From Selaginella moellendorffii (lineage: Eukaryota > Streptophyta > Lycopodiopsida > Selaginellales > Selaginellaceae), in NCBI RefSeq assembly GCF_000143415.4, contig NW_003314277.1, forward strand, positions 2,262,905 through 2,326,904: a stretch of 64,000 nt of DNA, given 5' to 3'. Below are positions 1-10,245 of this stretch, in pieces. The notes beneath the pieces are model-generated. The model ran no database searches, had not been told where the DNA came from, and saw only the letters and a list, made by a program, of their open reading frames with translations. Each line of letters begins with the position of its first letter. Positions within the stretch are counted from its first letter, which is position 1. The translations under genes were made by a program, and so were the position numbers.

Positions 1-1400
1 AATAATATAATTGACTTATTAATTTACTTTATACTTTCTTCACATCTGGGATCATTTGCCACTTGCTGTTTGAGAACACACTATAAATCTTCTCTTTTCA
101 CAATTCCCATCATTTGGCAGATTAATTGGATTTGGCTAAAGTGATATCTTTGTTCTTGTTGTTATTCCTAACTTAGCTAACCTAGGTGCGAATTAGAAGC
201 TACTCTTGAATATTTCAATCTTAATGCTACATACTAGCAAAAGTCCCAGCTACGCTGGGAGCATTGTGTTTATTTCTGATATTTTAATAATTTCAAAGAG
301 TTGTAAGCGTATTTATATTTTTTAACATAATCATAATTATAAGATATATAGTTAAACATTTTTATATTTAAATATAGAAGAGAGAGTATCTGATTGATTT
401 GATACTACATGTTTAAACATATTGAACATATTTTTTGTTTTAAAAATATCGTATATAGTAGACATAATAAAAAAATTCATCAATGAATACCATCTTTATA
501 CAACTAAATGTTTAAAATCATTTGAACCTAGTGCATTATATTATCTTGGATCAGTTGTCTAATTGCCTTTTATATGTATTACAATATCACTTATGCCTCC
601 TTGAATATTTGTTGAATTTAACACTTCATTCTCTATTTCTTACAATATTGTGAATGCATTAGCATAGGGATTTATCTCTTTTAATAATTAATCAAGACCA
701 CCCATTAGTTGCTCATTGCATTTAGAATTGTGTTTGTTTTTTGATTTTTATCTCCGTTGGCATATTTTTCATTATTTGGTTTGAAACTTCCTAATATATA
801 TAAAATTAGGGCCACCACTGCAATGATCAATGAGGCTCTTTCGTTTAAATATATTGGATGGTTAGTGAAAGATCTCGATTGTATCTTAAAATCTTTGATC
901 AAACTACCATTAAATTAAAATATTAAATTAGAGTTTGTGAAGAAGTTTTTGGTAGCAAGAGGAATTCCAGTTGCATATATGGCACTTGTATGGTAGGTTT
1001 GGAGGGTATGGCCTGGAAAAAAATGTAAAATAAAAATATATGTGTGCTTGAATTGTTGTATGTGATTGCATATTATTTTGCACCACCACAAACAATGTCT
1101 GTATATAATTTTTTTTTCAAAGGTCATGCAAAATCCAAATAACCACTAGTTATTTATAGCCTAGCCTCTCTTAACTTTTGTTCTTGATTAATAAAAACAT
1201 CTAAGGGTTGGATAATCTTCTTGTTGCAGTTGTTAAAATCCTGTGTTTTACCGGTCCCATTAAATTAGTTAATTCCTTTTAATTGCAATTCTAAAATATA
1301 CTTAAATATTCTTAGTATCTTACTTCAGTATTAGGCCTTTGAGGCTTCTTCATGGCAGTAAGTTCTTTGATGAAAATCTCAACGTAGCTCATAAATTCAC
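1..1400. other. AT-rich intergenic DNA, no gene seen
   Basis: The stretch is strongly AT-rich, and its reading frames are short and broken on both strands. I see no splice-consistent exon, no tRNA and no convincing transposon protein. It probably is degenerate intergenic or transposon-derived sequence. Confidence 0.6.
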
Positions 1401-1405
1401 TGCAG

Positions 1406-2850
1406 TGGAAAGACGCCTTAAACAAGCTCGGGCTTTTCCTGTATGAACACGAGAGACGTGCGATAGAGGCCAACCTTACTACCTCTTCGCAGACTATGAC
1501 GGAGGACGCGCTCGCCCGAGCAGGGGACGACCACCTCGAACAGGCCAAAGTGTTCGTGCCCTTCATACGAGCACCTCCAAACAGTCAGGCGGACTATAAC
1601 CAGCAGACTGTGGAGCTTCACCGCGATCTGGTAAGAAGGTGGCAGGACATGGAAGGTGACAGCTTTCAAAACTTTTGGGCAAGCAAGAAGGCCGTCGTCC
1701 TGGACGCTCTTCCAAGGAATGCCTGGTTCAAGTAGTCACGGACGAATCTGACAAAAAAGTTAATGGGGTGGAGTCGTATTGACAGCAGCGTAGTCTGTTC
1801 GTGGTGCTTGCCAAAGCTATAGCTACTGCGCAAGGGGTGCTCGTTGACATTACATAGGGTTTGAAAGGGGCTGAGGACTCTATTTTTGAGGGAGGGTACT
1901 CCAGGAGGCCAGACAGCTTCTTCAAAATCGGCGATACATGGGTTGCTATGGAGCTGAGGACGAAGGGTGATGACCACAAGATCGCGGAGGCCAGGGGAGA
2001 GGTGGTGATTCTCGGCAACTTGTTGTGGAAGCAGAGAACGAAAACTAAGCCGTTCTACTCGTTCCAAAACGAAGTCTTTGGTCTTGTCGGGAACGGCATC
2101 GACGTGCAGTGCGTGAGGCAGATCCATGCATACGGGGCACGCGTGAAAGCTTACAATGGGCCGCTGCTTCCACTCGCCGGTGGGGATTTCAAACCAGGGG
2201 ATAGCTACACAGTAGACCTCGAGTCGCCGGCTTTGATGTGGGTTGCCGGTGCTCTTCATCGGATTGTGGTGACCAATGCATCCAAGATAAGTCCTTGTAG
2301 CGAAATGAACAAGGACGGCTACTATGGGTGCGTCAAACTCACGACCAGGGCTGGTTACTGGGTCAGCGACGAGTATTTCCCTGTAAGCCAGACTTCAAGG
2401 AAATCCTGGTAACTGTCGTGGGAGCTACCCGGAACAACAAAATATCTGTGGTTATGAAAGTCTTTTGGGAAGGCGAAGTGTGGTGGCTCAAAGTTGGCCC
2501 AGACGCTGAGGCACGTAGACAGGACCGGATGAGCTCCCTACTGGAGGCTGGGAAAGGTGGTTCCAGACGGAGAGAGACATGATATCCAGGGCATGCTGGG
2601 TGACGGTGGTGGCACTGCTTTCCCGGTGACAATCGAAGGTGCCAACAGGCCAGCGATGCTTGTCAAGGATGCCGGTGATTCCGTCTCCAAGCAATTGCTC
2701 TCGAGGGAGTTTGCACCGGCTGACGTTTATGAGATGAGCAAGCAGCTGTATGAGGCTCTAGAGGTCAGTGGAGTCATTCACGGGGACGTTTGTCTCTAAA
2801 ACATCTGCTGCAAAAGTGGTGGCTACAGCGCCTGGCCTGCGGTCGTCCAT
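1406..2850 (+). pseudogene. Decayed protein-kinase-like gene, possibly with an N-terminal nuclease-like region
   Basis: Three consecutive plus-strand coding blocks read as one former protein interrupted by stops and frame changes. Block one runs to a stop at 1733-1735. Block two (1861-2412) contains an ELRTK stretch after SFFKIGDTWVAM, loosely like a PD-(D/E)XK nuclease core. Block three (about 2400-2799) ends in VIHGDV, the start of a kinase catalytic loop (HGDxxxxN), but a TAA at 2797-2799 falls just before the expected Asn (the bases that follow read N-I-C). GC content and codon use are gene-like, unlike the AT-rich flank. Nuclease-plus-kinase fusions are known from Crinkler-like proteins, but I could not confirm that link. 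A sequencing error or short introns could explain some breaks; several separate lesions make a pseudogene more likely. Confidence 0.55.
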
Positions 2851-3144
2851 TTTCGAGCCTGGTATCTGCAGTGGACAAGGCCTAGCCGGGCCTGGCCGTG
2901 ATGCCCAAAATCCCAAGTGGGAGATGTCCCTGGATTGTTATTTTTGTGGGGGGAGGTCCAGCAACGTGGTGCGGGACCAGGAAAGCTTGCTTTATTGCTG
3001 CTGCCTCAAGATTCTGGGAGGCAGCCTTGGAGCAGTGCTGCTGACGAATTTGAGGTTCTTCAACTGAGGACTGCAAGCATGAGATCTCTCATCGAGGAGC
3101 ACGGACGTCACCCTTACCCGCCACTATTGTGCAAGTAAGTGCTC

Positions 3145-4060
3145 TCTCTCTCTCCCCCTGATTCTATTGTTTGTGATGTGAACAGGCTCCGTGGGATTGT
3201 CCTCGGGGCTCACTGACTGAGATTTTTTATTCTGAATGATGTTAACAACATACACTTCGAGCTTCAACTTTGACCACTTTGGTCTCGAGTGACTCGTCTA
3301 ACTATTGGAACGGACGATTAGGAGTGATGAAAACAAATCTTTAAGTAATATTTCTTGCGCTTAAAGTGTATTATCTTAGTTTAAAACGTAAACAAACAAT
3401 AGCGATGATGATCTTGGGTCAAAGTGAAACTTGAGAACAAGAACAAAATTGACCCATTACTACTTTGGCCGCGAGCACCCCACAAACCATCAAAGAATCT
3501 CAAAACCCACAATCCAACTGGAAACAAACAGCACACAATCCTAGAGTGACGCACCTTAAGTAGTACAAACTGTTGGCCCCTTCTCAAATAACCTCTCTCA
3601 ACACACTGCTCATCCCGCAAAGTGGCAAAGACGAAGCAGAAGAAGAAGAAGAATGAAACCTCCCCAATCCCCTCCAAAAGCTGCCACTCACTCCACTCCA
3701 CCACATCAAACACACCGCTCAAGATCAAAACACTAGCAAGAGCATCCCGTGAGACGCAAAACGGGGCACTGAATAAGACGATCTCGCGGCCGGCAATTGT
3801 AGGACCCAAGATCCCACTCTCATAGCCAAACAACAAAAACAGTAGCCTTGGTACAGCCGACGGCCACGATTCGCCCGGACCATTCAAATTCGAAATTTGA
3901 ACTTTGGCGCGAGATCACGGTGGAATATCCCGGCTGGTCGCGCGAGAAAAGCCAAGCTTGTCAATGCTGTGTGCCAAAGGCCTCCCTCTTTTGCACGCTC
4001 GTGCCCTTCTCCTACCCCCTCGCTTATCAAATTACTAAACTATTGCCGTGTAGGTACCCA
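3145..4060. other. Intergenic region and upstream DNA of the zinc finger gene
   Basis: Between the kinase-like pseudogene and the transcribed leader of the zinc finger gene I see no supported exon. A 168-codon minus-strand frame (3381-3887) exists, but it has no recognisable domain and a low-complexity Phe-rich core. Pyrimidine-rich tracts from about 3960 to 4200 suggest a plant core promoter and leader. Confidence 0.5.
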
Positions 4061-4239
4061 GCGGATTTGTATAAGTATTCATCTCCTCCTTGCTCGCTCC
4101 CCCCTTGTTTGGCTGCAGTGTTTTATAATCTTCCCGGTGCTTGCTCGTATAAACAATTCTCTCCTTTTTCCTTCCATCATCTTCTTCCCCCTTCCCTGTG
4201 AGCTTTTCTCCCCTGCTCGAGTGGTGTGGAGCAAACCAT

Positions 4240-4520
4240 CTATCCTGCTTGTGATCTAGCCAGCAGCACTAAATCCATCCTGTCTGCGTGGTTTGCGATC
4301 GTAGCTAGCAGCACAGCTCCATTCTGTCTCGTGATCCATCCTGTCATGTGATCCGATCCTGTCCAGCGATCACTCCATTCTGTTTGTCAGAGTAGCGCTT
4401 CCATCCATCCTGTTCGTGATCCATTCCAGCGAGCAGGGAGCTCACACTTCGTCCTGTTTGTGATCCACTCCAGCAAGCGGGAGCTCTCACTCCAGCAGCA
4501 CCAAACTGGAACTTCCCCCA
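4240..4520 (+). repeat. Imperfect short repeats in the 5' leader of the zinc finger gene
   Basis: Words such as GTGATCCA, TCCATCCTGT and CCAGCGAGCAG recur at irregular spacing of about 30-60 bp immediately upstream of the ATG at 4541. They read as a diverged tandem array inside the probable 5' UTR. A role in translation or transcription is only a guess. Confidence 0.5.
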
Positions 4521-4540
4521 AGAGTTTCTCATCCGGGATC

Positions 4541-5449
4541 ATGGCCAACTGGAGAGCTTCTTCGGCGCGGCAGCAATGGAACTCGAGAGCTCCAACAGCA
4601 GCGGCGGCGGAGGACGATTCCTGGGAAGTGAGAGCTTTCGCCGAGGACGCCGCCAGCTGCAGCGGCCAGTGGCCTCCACGCTCCTACTCTTGCAGCTTCT
4701 GCGCCAGGGAGTTTCGGACGGCCCAAGCTCTCGGCGGCCACATGAACGTCCATCGTCGCGAGCGAGCATACGCCAACCAGCTCGGCTTGATCTCCAAGGC
4801 GGCCTCCAATTCCTCGTCCGCCGGCGTAGCTCCTGTTCCTGTTGTCCCTCTCGGTGGCGTTGGAGCCGGCAGCAATAACAATCCTGCCGGCAATGCTCCC
4901 AGCATTCCCAGCTCCAACGATCATTCGTCAGCTTCTGGAGCTCCTTCCACTCCACCAGCGCTTGGATTTTGCTGGGTGTATCCGTATCACCATCCTCTAA
5001 ACCGGCCACCTATGCATATGCATCCCGACCACGCTGCGAATTTCGTCTATCCACAACAAATGCCCGCTGCTGCTGCCGCCGCTGCTGCCATTTTTTCTCC
5101 TCATCCCGTCATTGCTGCGAGCACTGCTGCTGGTCCGGAATTGTCACTGTCTCCACCGAATGTGTCGTTGAGCACCACTAACAACAGCTCGTCGCTTTCG
5201 TCGTCGCCGTCCCACAACTTGGCCTCCCTGAATTCCAGCAGCGGCAGCGACTCTTCGACCGGTAGCCTCCGAAAGAAACTAGCTGTTGCTGTCAGCTTCA
5301 ACCAGCCTTCACCGGACGAGAATGGAAATGTGATGATGAAGTGTCCTGATCTGTCCGGGATGAAACTGATCGTGGTCGACGGCGAGGCGAATGCGCTTGA
5401 CTTGGAACTTCGGCTGGGACACTCGAAATCGATATCCGAGCCTTCTTAA
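4541..5449 (+). CDS. SUPERMAN-type C2H2 zinc finger repressor with EAR motif
   Basis: Single-exon protein of 302 aa. One C2H2 finger lies at residues 49-71: CSFC, then 12 residues including the plant-specific QALGGH box, then HMNVH, followed by basic HRRERA as in the SUPERMAN/RABBIT EARS class. The middle is low complexity (Ser, Ala, Pro, Gly runs). The C-terminus carries LDLELRLG (about residues 286-293), an EAR/DLN repression motif that recruits TOPLESS-type corepressors in this family. I chose the ATG at 4541 because the frame upstream of it has no other ATG and the N-terminus then starts MANWR. It is expected to be a nuclear DNA-binding repressor in organ or cell-division patterning. The exact orthologue cannot be named from this sequence. 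Confidence 0.9.
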   Translation: MANWRASSARQQWNSRAPTAAAAEDDSWEVRAFAEDAASCSGQWPPRSYSCSFCAREFRTAQALGGHMNVHRRERAYANQLGLISKAASNSSSAGVAPVPVVPLGGVGAGSNNNPAGNAPSIPSSNDHSSASGAPSTPPALGFCWVYPYHHPLNRPPMHMHPDHAANFVYPQQMPAAAAAAAAIFSPHPVIAASTAAGPELSLSPPNVSLSTTNNSSSLSSSPSHNLASLNSSSGSDSSTGSLRKKLAVAVSFNQPSPDENGNVMMKCPDLSGMKLIVVDGEANALDLELRLGHSKSISEPS

Positions 5450-6311
5450 GTTTTTTGCTCTAGTTTTGGAGGAACCATTATTTTGACACCCAGAATTTTG
5501 CGTCCTGGAAGGAATAACAGAAAAGCTGAAAACGTTTAGAAATAACAAAAGGCAAAGGAAGAAGAAACAGGACCACCTTGCCGGCTTCCCATTCGTTGCC
5601 TCCAAGGAGAAAAGAAAATCGTTGTTGTATGTTCGGAATCTTGTAATCACTCCGGTTTCTTTCCCACTGAGAAGATATTGGTCGTCTGTGCCGTTGCTGA
5701 CTTAAACAAGTCTTCTCACGCTTGGCAGCAAAACAGGAGCCTGTGCGATGTACTTTGATATCTTAAGCCTCTTCTTCGTTGCCACTGATCGTTCCGTCTC
5801 CGAGCACCAGGACGCAAAGTACCGTCATACCGAAAGTGTGGGACTCGTGTGGTGTGGAAGTCAAAAGATGGTGCTGTCATCGTTTCTTTAGTTTATGTGT
5901 CGCGTTGGTGAGGGGGAGGTTAGCTAGTCCATGCGTTCCTTGCAGCAGTCGGGTGTACAAACCACCAGCCTTTTGACTTCGATTCACCTGAATTTCTTCG
6001 CCTTCCCCCTGTGCCCGTTACTTCACCCACCTGTGCCTCTACTAGTACTGAGAAGAATGATTTGGCCATCTTTCCCAGTCAAGGACTCGCAACTGGATTC
6101 AGCAAGCAGTAAGCATCCGGATGAAACACGATAACACCTTCCCTGCCGTTTGAAGGTGCGCATCTCGGCTCTAGTGTCCTGTCCACAACCTGGGGAAAAT
6201 TCTCACCTCGCGGCTGGCTGTAACGTTCGACAGATTAAGAATGACGTCATACGCCGCGGAAGAGCGAAATTTGCTCACCTCTGTGAGCATGAAAACCTCC
6301 CGTCGTGACGT
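5450..6311. other. Intergenic: probable 3' UTRs of flanking genes
   Basis: No supported gene. The first few hundred bases after the zinc finger stop are probably its 3' UTR. The last part (about 6130-6311) may hold the 3' end of the minus-strand neighbour if its last intron is spliced. Confidence 0.5.
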
Positions 6312-8334
6312 TTATTTGTCAGTCCAACATTTTGGCGCCTTCGGGATCGGTTCAAACAATGGGAACTCTGACAAAGATTCATCAGTCAGACAAAAGAATG
6401 AAAAGAAAAAAACGTAATACAAAACTACAAGAATACGAACTTGAGTTCTAGCTGAGTCGTATCTCCTGGCGTTGTTAGAGCCTGTGCTACCATTCCCGTG
6501 ACTAATGACTGTTGGTGCGGACTGTACTGAGTAGTGACCATCAGATAGGCCGGAATCCCGGCATCTGGCGATTGCGGATGCGAGCTTCCAGTCAAGCCTT
6601 TCTATCGACGCAAGCACACTGGTCTCTGCTCTTGACAGCGCTGTCAGATCAGCTACACGGGCCCTGTGCTTGAATCCCCGGGAATCTACAGTACCACTTG
6701 AGGAATGATAATTTCCATCTCTCGCTGGATACGAAGGCAAACTACTGCCACCGGTAGAACACTGCTTGCCCGAGGCAACCTCAGAAGTACTATCCCCAAA
6801 GGTCGGAAATTCACTGTAAGTCGTTGGCTCTGGATCCTGCTGCGCAGGAACTGCGCACTGCTGCTCACTACAATTGTCGCAATCACTAAAACCGACTTCC
6901 CAAGCCTCAGACCTGTAAACTTTGCAGTCTCTACGTAGCATCGTCCTCTGTGACTCGTCCTCGTCCCTGCTACATGCCGAGGCCTCGGGAAATTGTATTG
7001 TGTCTTGTGAGACTCCTACTCCTAGCATGTCCTTCATGCTCGAGCACCTGTTCGTCTCGTCCTGCTCGTTTCCCAAACCGCATGCCCTTTGTGAGGTCAT
7101 TGGTTGTAAGTCGTCCAGACGTGATTCAAGGCCGGTAACTTCAGCAATCATCCGATTCGTAGCATTTTCGTTCTCCAGTCGGAGCTTTAGTGCCTCTTCG
7201 AGAAATGCATTCAAGTCGTCTATGGAAGTCTTCTGTTCATCAGCAGCCAAAGCTTGAGGGATGGAAAACCTGCCTTCTGGCTTGGACAAAGTCTCTGCTG
7301 TAGTTTGAGCCAGAAACGAGCTGTTCGATGACGAATCAGGATCCGGGCCATCAAAAACTATAGTCGGTGATAGCGGTCTTACTACGTCTCCTTCCCTGGA
7401 CTCGGCAAAACGGCCAAATTGCTCGCTGAAGAGCTGCCCTTCCGCTTCCGGACCATGACCCAGTGCATCTTCTTTAAGGACTGCAGCCGGATGGAACGTC
7501 ACTCTCAGATTCTTCGCAGCTGCACATTTTCTAAGTGCATTGTCCGTTTCCTCGTCGAAGGAACCTAGCAAACTGTAAGGTGGTTAATATATCTAAAGCA
7601 GACAAAGCCAAAAGGAAAATTCTTACCGCGACTGATCCCAAGTCAAGTCTTCTGATGGAGTTCTGCTTGGGACGTGTGTGCCCATTCGAAAGAAAAGCTG
7701 CCGAGTCTCATCACGCAAGAAACTGTTTTGAGCAGCAGCTTTCATTGTCTCTCTGAGCCTTGCGGCAAAGTCTTGGTTTTGTACGATGCAAGGCTTGCTT
7801 GGTTTTGCTTTTACCGTGGAATTCTGACGCGTTCTCAATGGCTGCTGCGTTTTATCCTTCGGAATTGTTAGATACAAATATGCAGACAACCGCGCTCTTT
7901 CTTTTTTCCTGCTCTCCAAGGCTTCTTTCACAAGCCTTTTATCCTCCTCTTCTTGCTGCCTTGCAAGTCGCTGAAATTTTCTGCAGTGTAAAAGTCATTA
8001 GCACTGAAGCTCGAGTAAAACTTTTCATAACATGCCAAAAGAGAAAAAATCAACACGACTATCCAATAAAAAAAGAGAACAACGAAGAATTTATGGCAAG
8101 ATCATTCTATATAAGACAAAACAAAGAAAAGGACTAAACCAGACTCAAGAATTTTAAAAACAATTCCGGAAAGCTCATAGAGCAGTTTAAGCAATATAAC
8201 AACGATCAGCTGAGTCTTTTCTTTCGAAATTTTGGAAAAGAAAACGAATGTCCCCGAAATTTCACACTAGAGAAGGGCGCTTACCTCTGCCGCATTGCCG
8301 TCTGCCGCGCATTGGCGATCCGCTTGCGCTCCAT
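6312..8334 (-). CDS. Uncharacterised coiled-coil protein, at least 3 exons
   Basis: Not recognised. Exon 1 runs 8334-8285 (starts MERKRIANARQTAMRQ), exon 2 7980-7627, exon 3 from 7572. The GT..AG junctions keep frame. The N-terminal 80 or so residues are highly charged and helical (KRLVKEALESRKKERARLS), suggesting a coiled coil. A second helical segment (DLNAFLEEALKLRLENENA) lies in exon 3, and the rest is acidic, Ser-rich and probably disordered. The C-terminus is uncertain: the open frame runs to 6312 through a Phe-rich stretch that looks like an intron polypyrimidine tract (possible donor after the codons for ARTQ near 6440, acceptor near 6370), so the true last exon may read another frame. 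It shares a 376-bp divergent promoter with the UBAC2-like gene. A cytoskeletal or ciliary role is possible, since lycophyte sperm are flagellated, but that is speculation. Confidence 0.65.
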
Positions 8335-8486
8335 GATGGCGCGCGGCCCAGTGCCATCGGCGCCATCGCAATCCAACCCCATCAGCCCTAACCCTAAAGC
8401 GACACCGTGCGCGCCGGCCTACATGGCTCCCTCCAACGCTCCTCCCTATGGCTTTCAAATTCAAACACTTGAAACCGGCCGGCGTA

Positions 8487-8541
8487 CACGTGGCAACACG
8501 TGGCAAACGGCAGCCACGTGTACGCCTGGCAGTTCCACGTG
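8487..8541. promoter_or_regulatory. Cluster of four G-boxes in a divergent promoter
   Basis: Four perfect CACGTG hexamers start at 8487, 8497, 8515 and 8536, within 55 bp. They lie between the divergent start codons at 8334 (-) and 8710 (+). CACGTG is the core bound by plant bZIP and bHLH factors (ABA, light and ER-stress responses). One cluster could serve both genes. Confidence 0.75.
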
Positions 8542-8709
8542 GACATTTCGTACGGAAGCCCTTGATATTTGGTACCCTAAATCTAGGGTTTTTGTGGAAG
8601 GAAGCGTCAAGATTGTTTGCGGGGACGATCGAGCTCGATCGGGGCAGCTTGGCGCTCGAATGCAGCTTGAATCGCTGGAATTGTAAGCGGCGAGTGGAGC
8701 GCAGCAGTC

Positions 8710-10039
8710 ATGAACGCCGGGCCGTCGGGATTTCGTGAGTAATTTCCGTCTGGATTGATTGATTGAGCTGATTGCGTTCTCCCGATCTCCAGAGAATGCT
8801 CCAATCACGAAGGGCGTTGTGGTGGTGTGCGGATTGGCGACGTTGCTCGTCGGCACTTCGCGGAGGAGCATCATCAAGGCTTGTGGTCTTTCCTATCAGG
8901 TAAGCAGACTAGTAGCTGCGCCAAAAAAGAACTTTTTTTCCCTTGTGATGCTGACCTCTAGGATTTTTTGGTAGGCCGTAGTACAAAATCTCCAGCTATG
9001 GCGTCTCGGGACGGCGACCTGCGTTTTCTCTTCGACTCCCGAGCTAGTTTTCGGTCTCTATTTAATTTATTTCTTCCGGGTGTTTGAACGGCAGATCGGA
9101 TCAAACAAGTACTCGGTATGAGCTGATAAGAAGATATAAATTCTTTTAGCTTGCTAACCATGGATTGATCACAGGTGTTCGTTCTTACAACTACAATCAT
9201 CTCGACACTGTTGGAACTTTCCGTCTTGTCATTTTTCAGAGGTAATCAGCTCTAGAAACTCCGCTTTTATAGAATCTAAGATGAGTTTCGGGTGCTCGCA
9301 GATCCCACAACTTCCGGTATCAGCCTAGCGCCGGGACCTTATGGATTGATCTTCGCTTCTTTTGTACCGTACTTCTTCGACATACCAATCTCTACGCGCT
9401 TTCGAGTTTTTCGAATGCAGTTCTCGGACAAGACCTTCGTGTACCTGGCTGGCCTTCAGGTTCTCAGATCTTCTCTCTTGAATTGTACCGCAACAATGCA
9501 AAGTTTCTTTGCGCAGCTGCTACTCTCCTCGTGGAGACAATCTCTGATACCAGGCTTGTGCGGGGTGCTGGCGGGATTTACATACAGATCCAACATTTTT
9601 GGCATTAGAAGATTAAAGGTAAGCTCAAAATCCGGTTTTTACTGTTTCGCCTGACACAAATCGTCACCCAAACAGTTTCCAAAATGCGTGGCATCGTTCT
9701 TCTCTCGAATTTTCTCCCCCCTTCTCTTGAGCTGGCCATCGCCAGCCCCCAGAGGCTTGAGAGAGCCTTCGCGACGTTTAGTCGAGGTAAAAAAGAGCTT
9801 TTTGTTTTTGTTTCCAAAGGAAGAACACAAGTTCTAAGCGACCATAATCTTTGCAGGGACCATTCGTTCCTCCGCAAGCTCCCGCCCGTGCAGCCGCTCC
9901 TCCACCGCCTCCTCCGGAAGAATCCATCGCCACTCTTGTCTCAATGGGCTTCGATAGAGGCCTCGCCATCCAAGCTCTGAGCCAAGCTCGAAACGACATG
10001 GTTGCGGCTACCAACATCCTCTTGGAGCAATCCCACTAG
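8710..10039 (+). CDS. UBAC2: UBAC2-like ER membrane rhomboid pseudoprotease with UBA domain
   Basis: Eight exons: 8710-8734, 8793-8899, 8975-9115, 9175-9241, 9302-9459, 9517-9618, 9676-9786, 9857-10039, giving 297 aa. The start [15 protein letters not shown] and the block [18 protein letters not shown] match the plant UBAC2a/b family closely. The N-terminal two thirds hold several hydrophobic segments of a derlin/rhomboid-like fold with no catalytic Ser-His pair evident. A Pro-rich linker (APPPPPPEE) leads to a C-terminal UBA domain ([20 protein letters not shown]), which binds ubiquitin. The family sits in the ER membrane and acts in ER quality control, selective autophagy and trafficking of immune components. 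Intron 5 (9460-9516, 57 nt) is stop-free and in frame, so its retention would add 19 residues. Convergent with the PPR gene, 138 bp away. Confidence 0.93.
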
Positions 10040-10114
10040 AAACTCCTTCCACTGTATACATTCTTCTCCAAAAGGGGCCCAAAAATCCACCGAGCACCAA
10101 AGTTTTGTTCTTCC

Positions 10115-10245
10115 CGGTTTGTCTTTGATCCTGGCTCTTGCGTTCCAACTCTCTGGCAGCAAAGCTTCGAGGATCGTCTACTCGGTTTGTCTTTGATCTT
10201 GGCTCTCGCGTTTTAACTCTGGGAGCAAGGCTTTGAGGATCGTCT
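10115..10245. repeat. 65-bp direct duplication across the PPR stop codon
   Basis: Copy one (10115-10179) and copy two (10183-10245) both run from CGGTTTGTCTTTGATC to GAGGATCGTCT with about 85-90% identity. The PPR stop codon (10178-10180) sits at the junction. Copy two encodes the last 20 or so residues of the protein and copy one is the first 3' UTR sequence, as after a recent tandem duplication. Confidence 0.8.

Noticed and set aside
3381-3887. Minus-strand frame of 168 codons
   Set aside because: No ATG context or domain support, Phe-run low complexity; the DNA looks like intergenic sequence.
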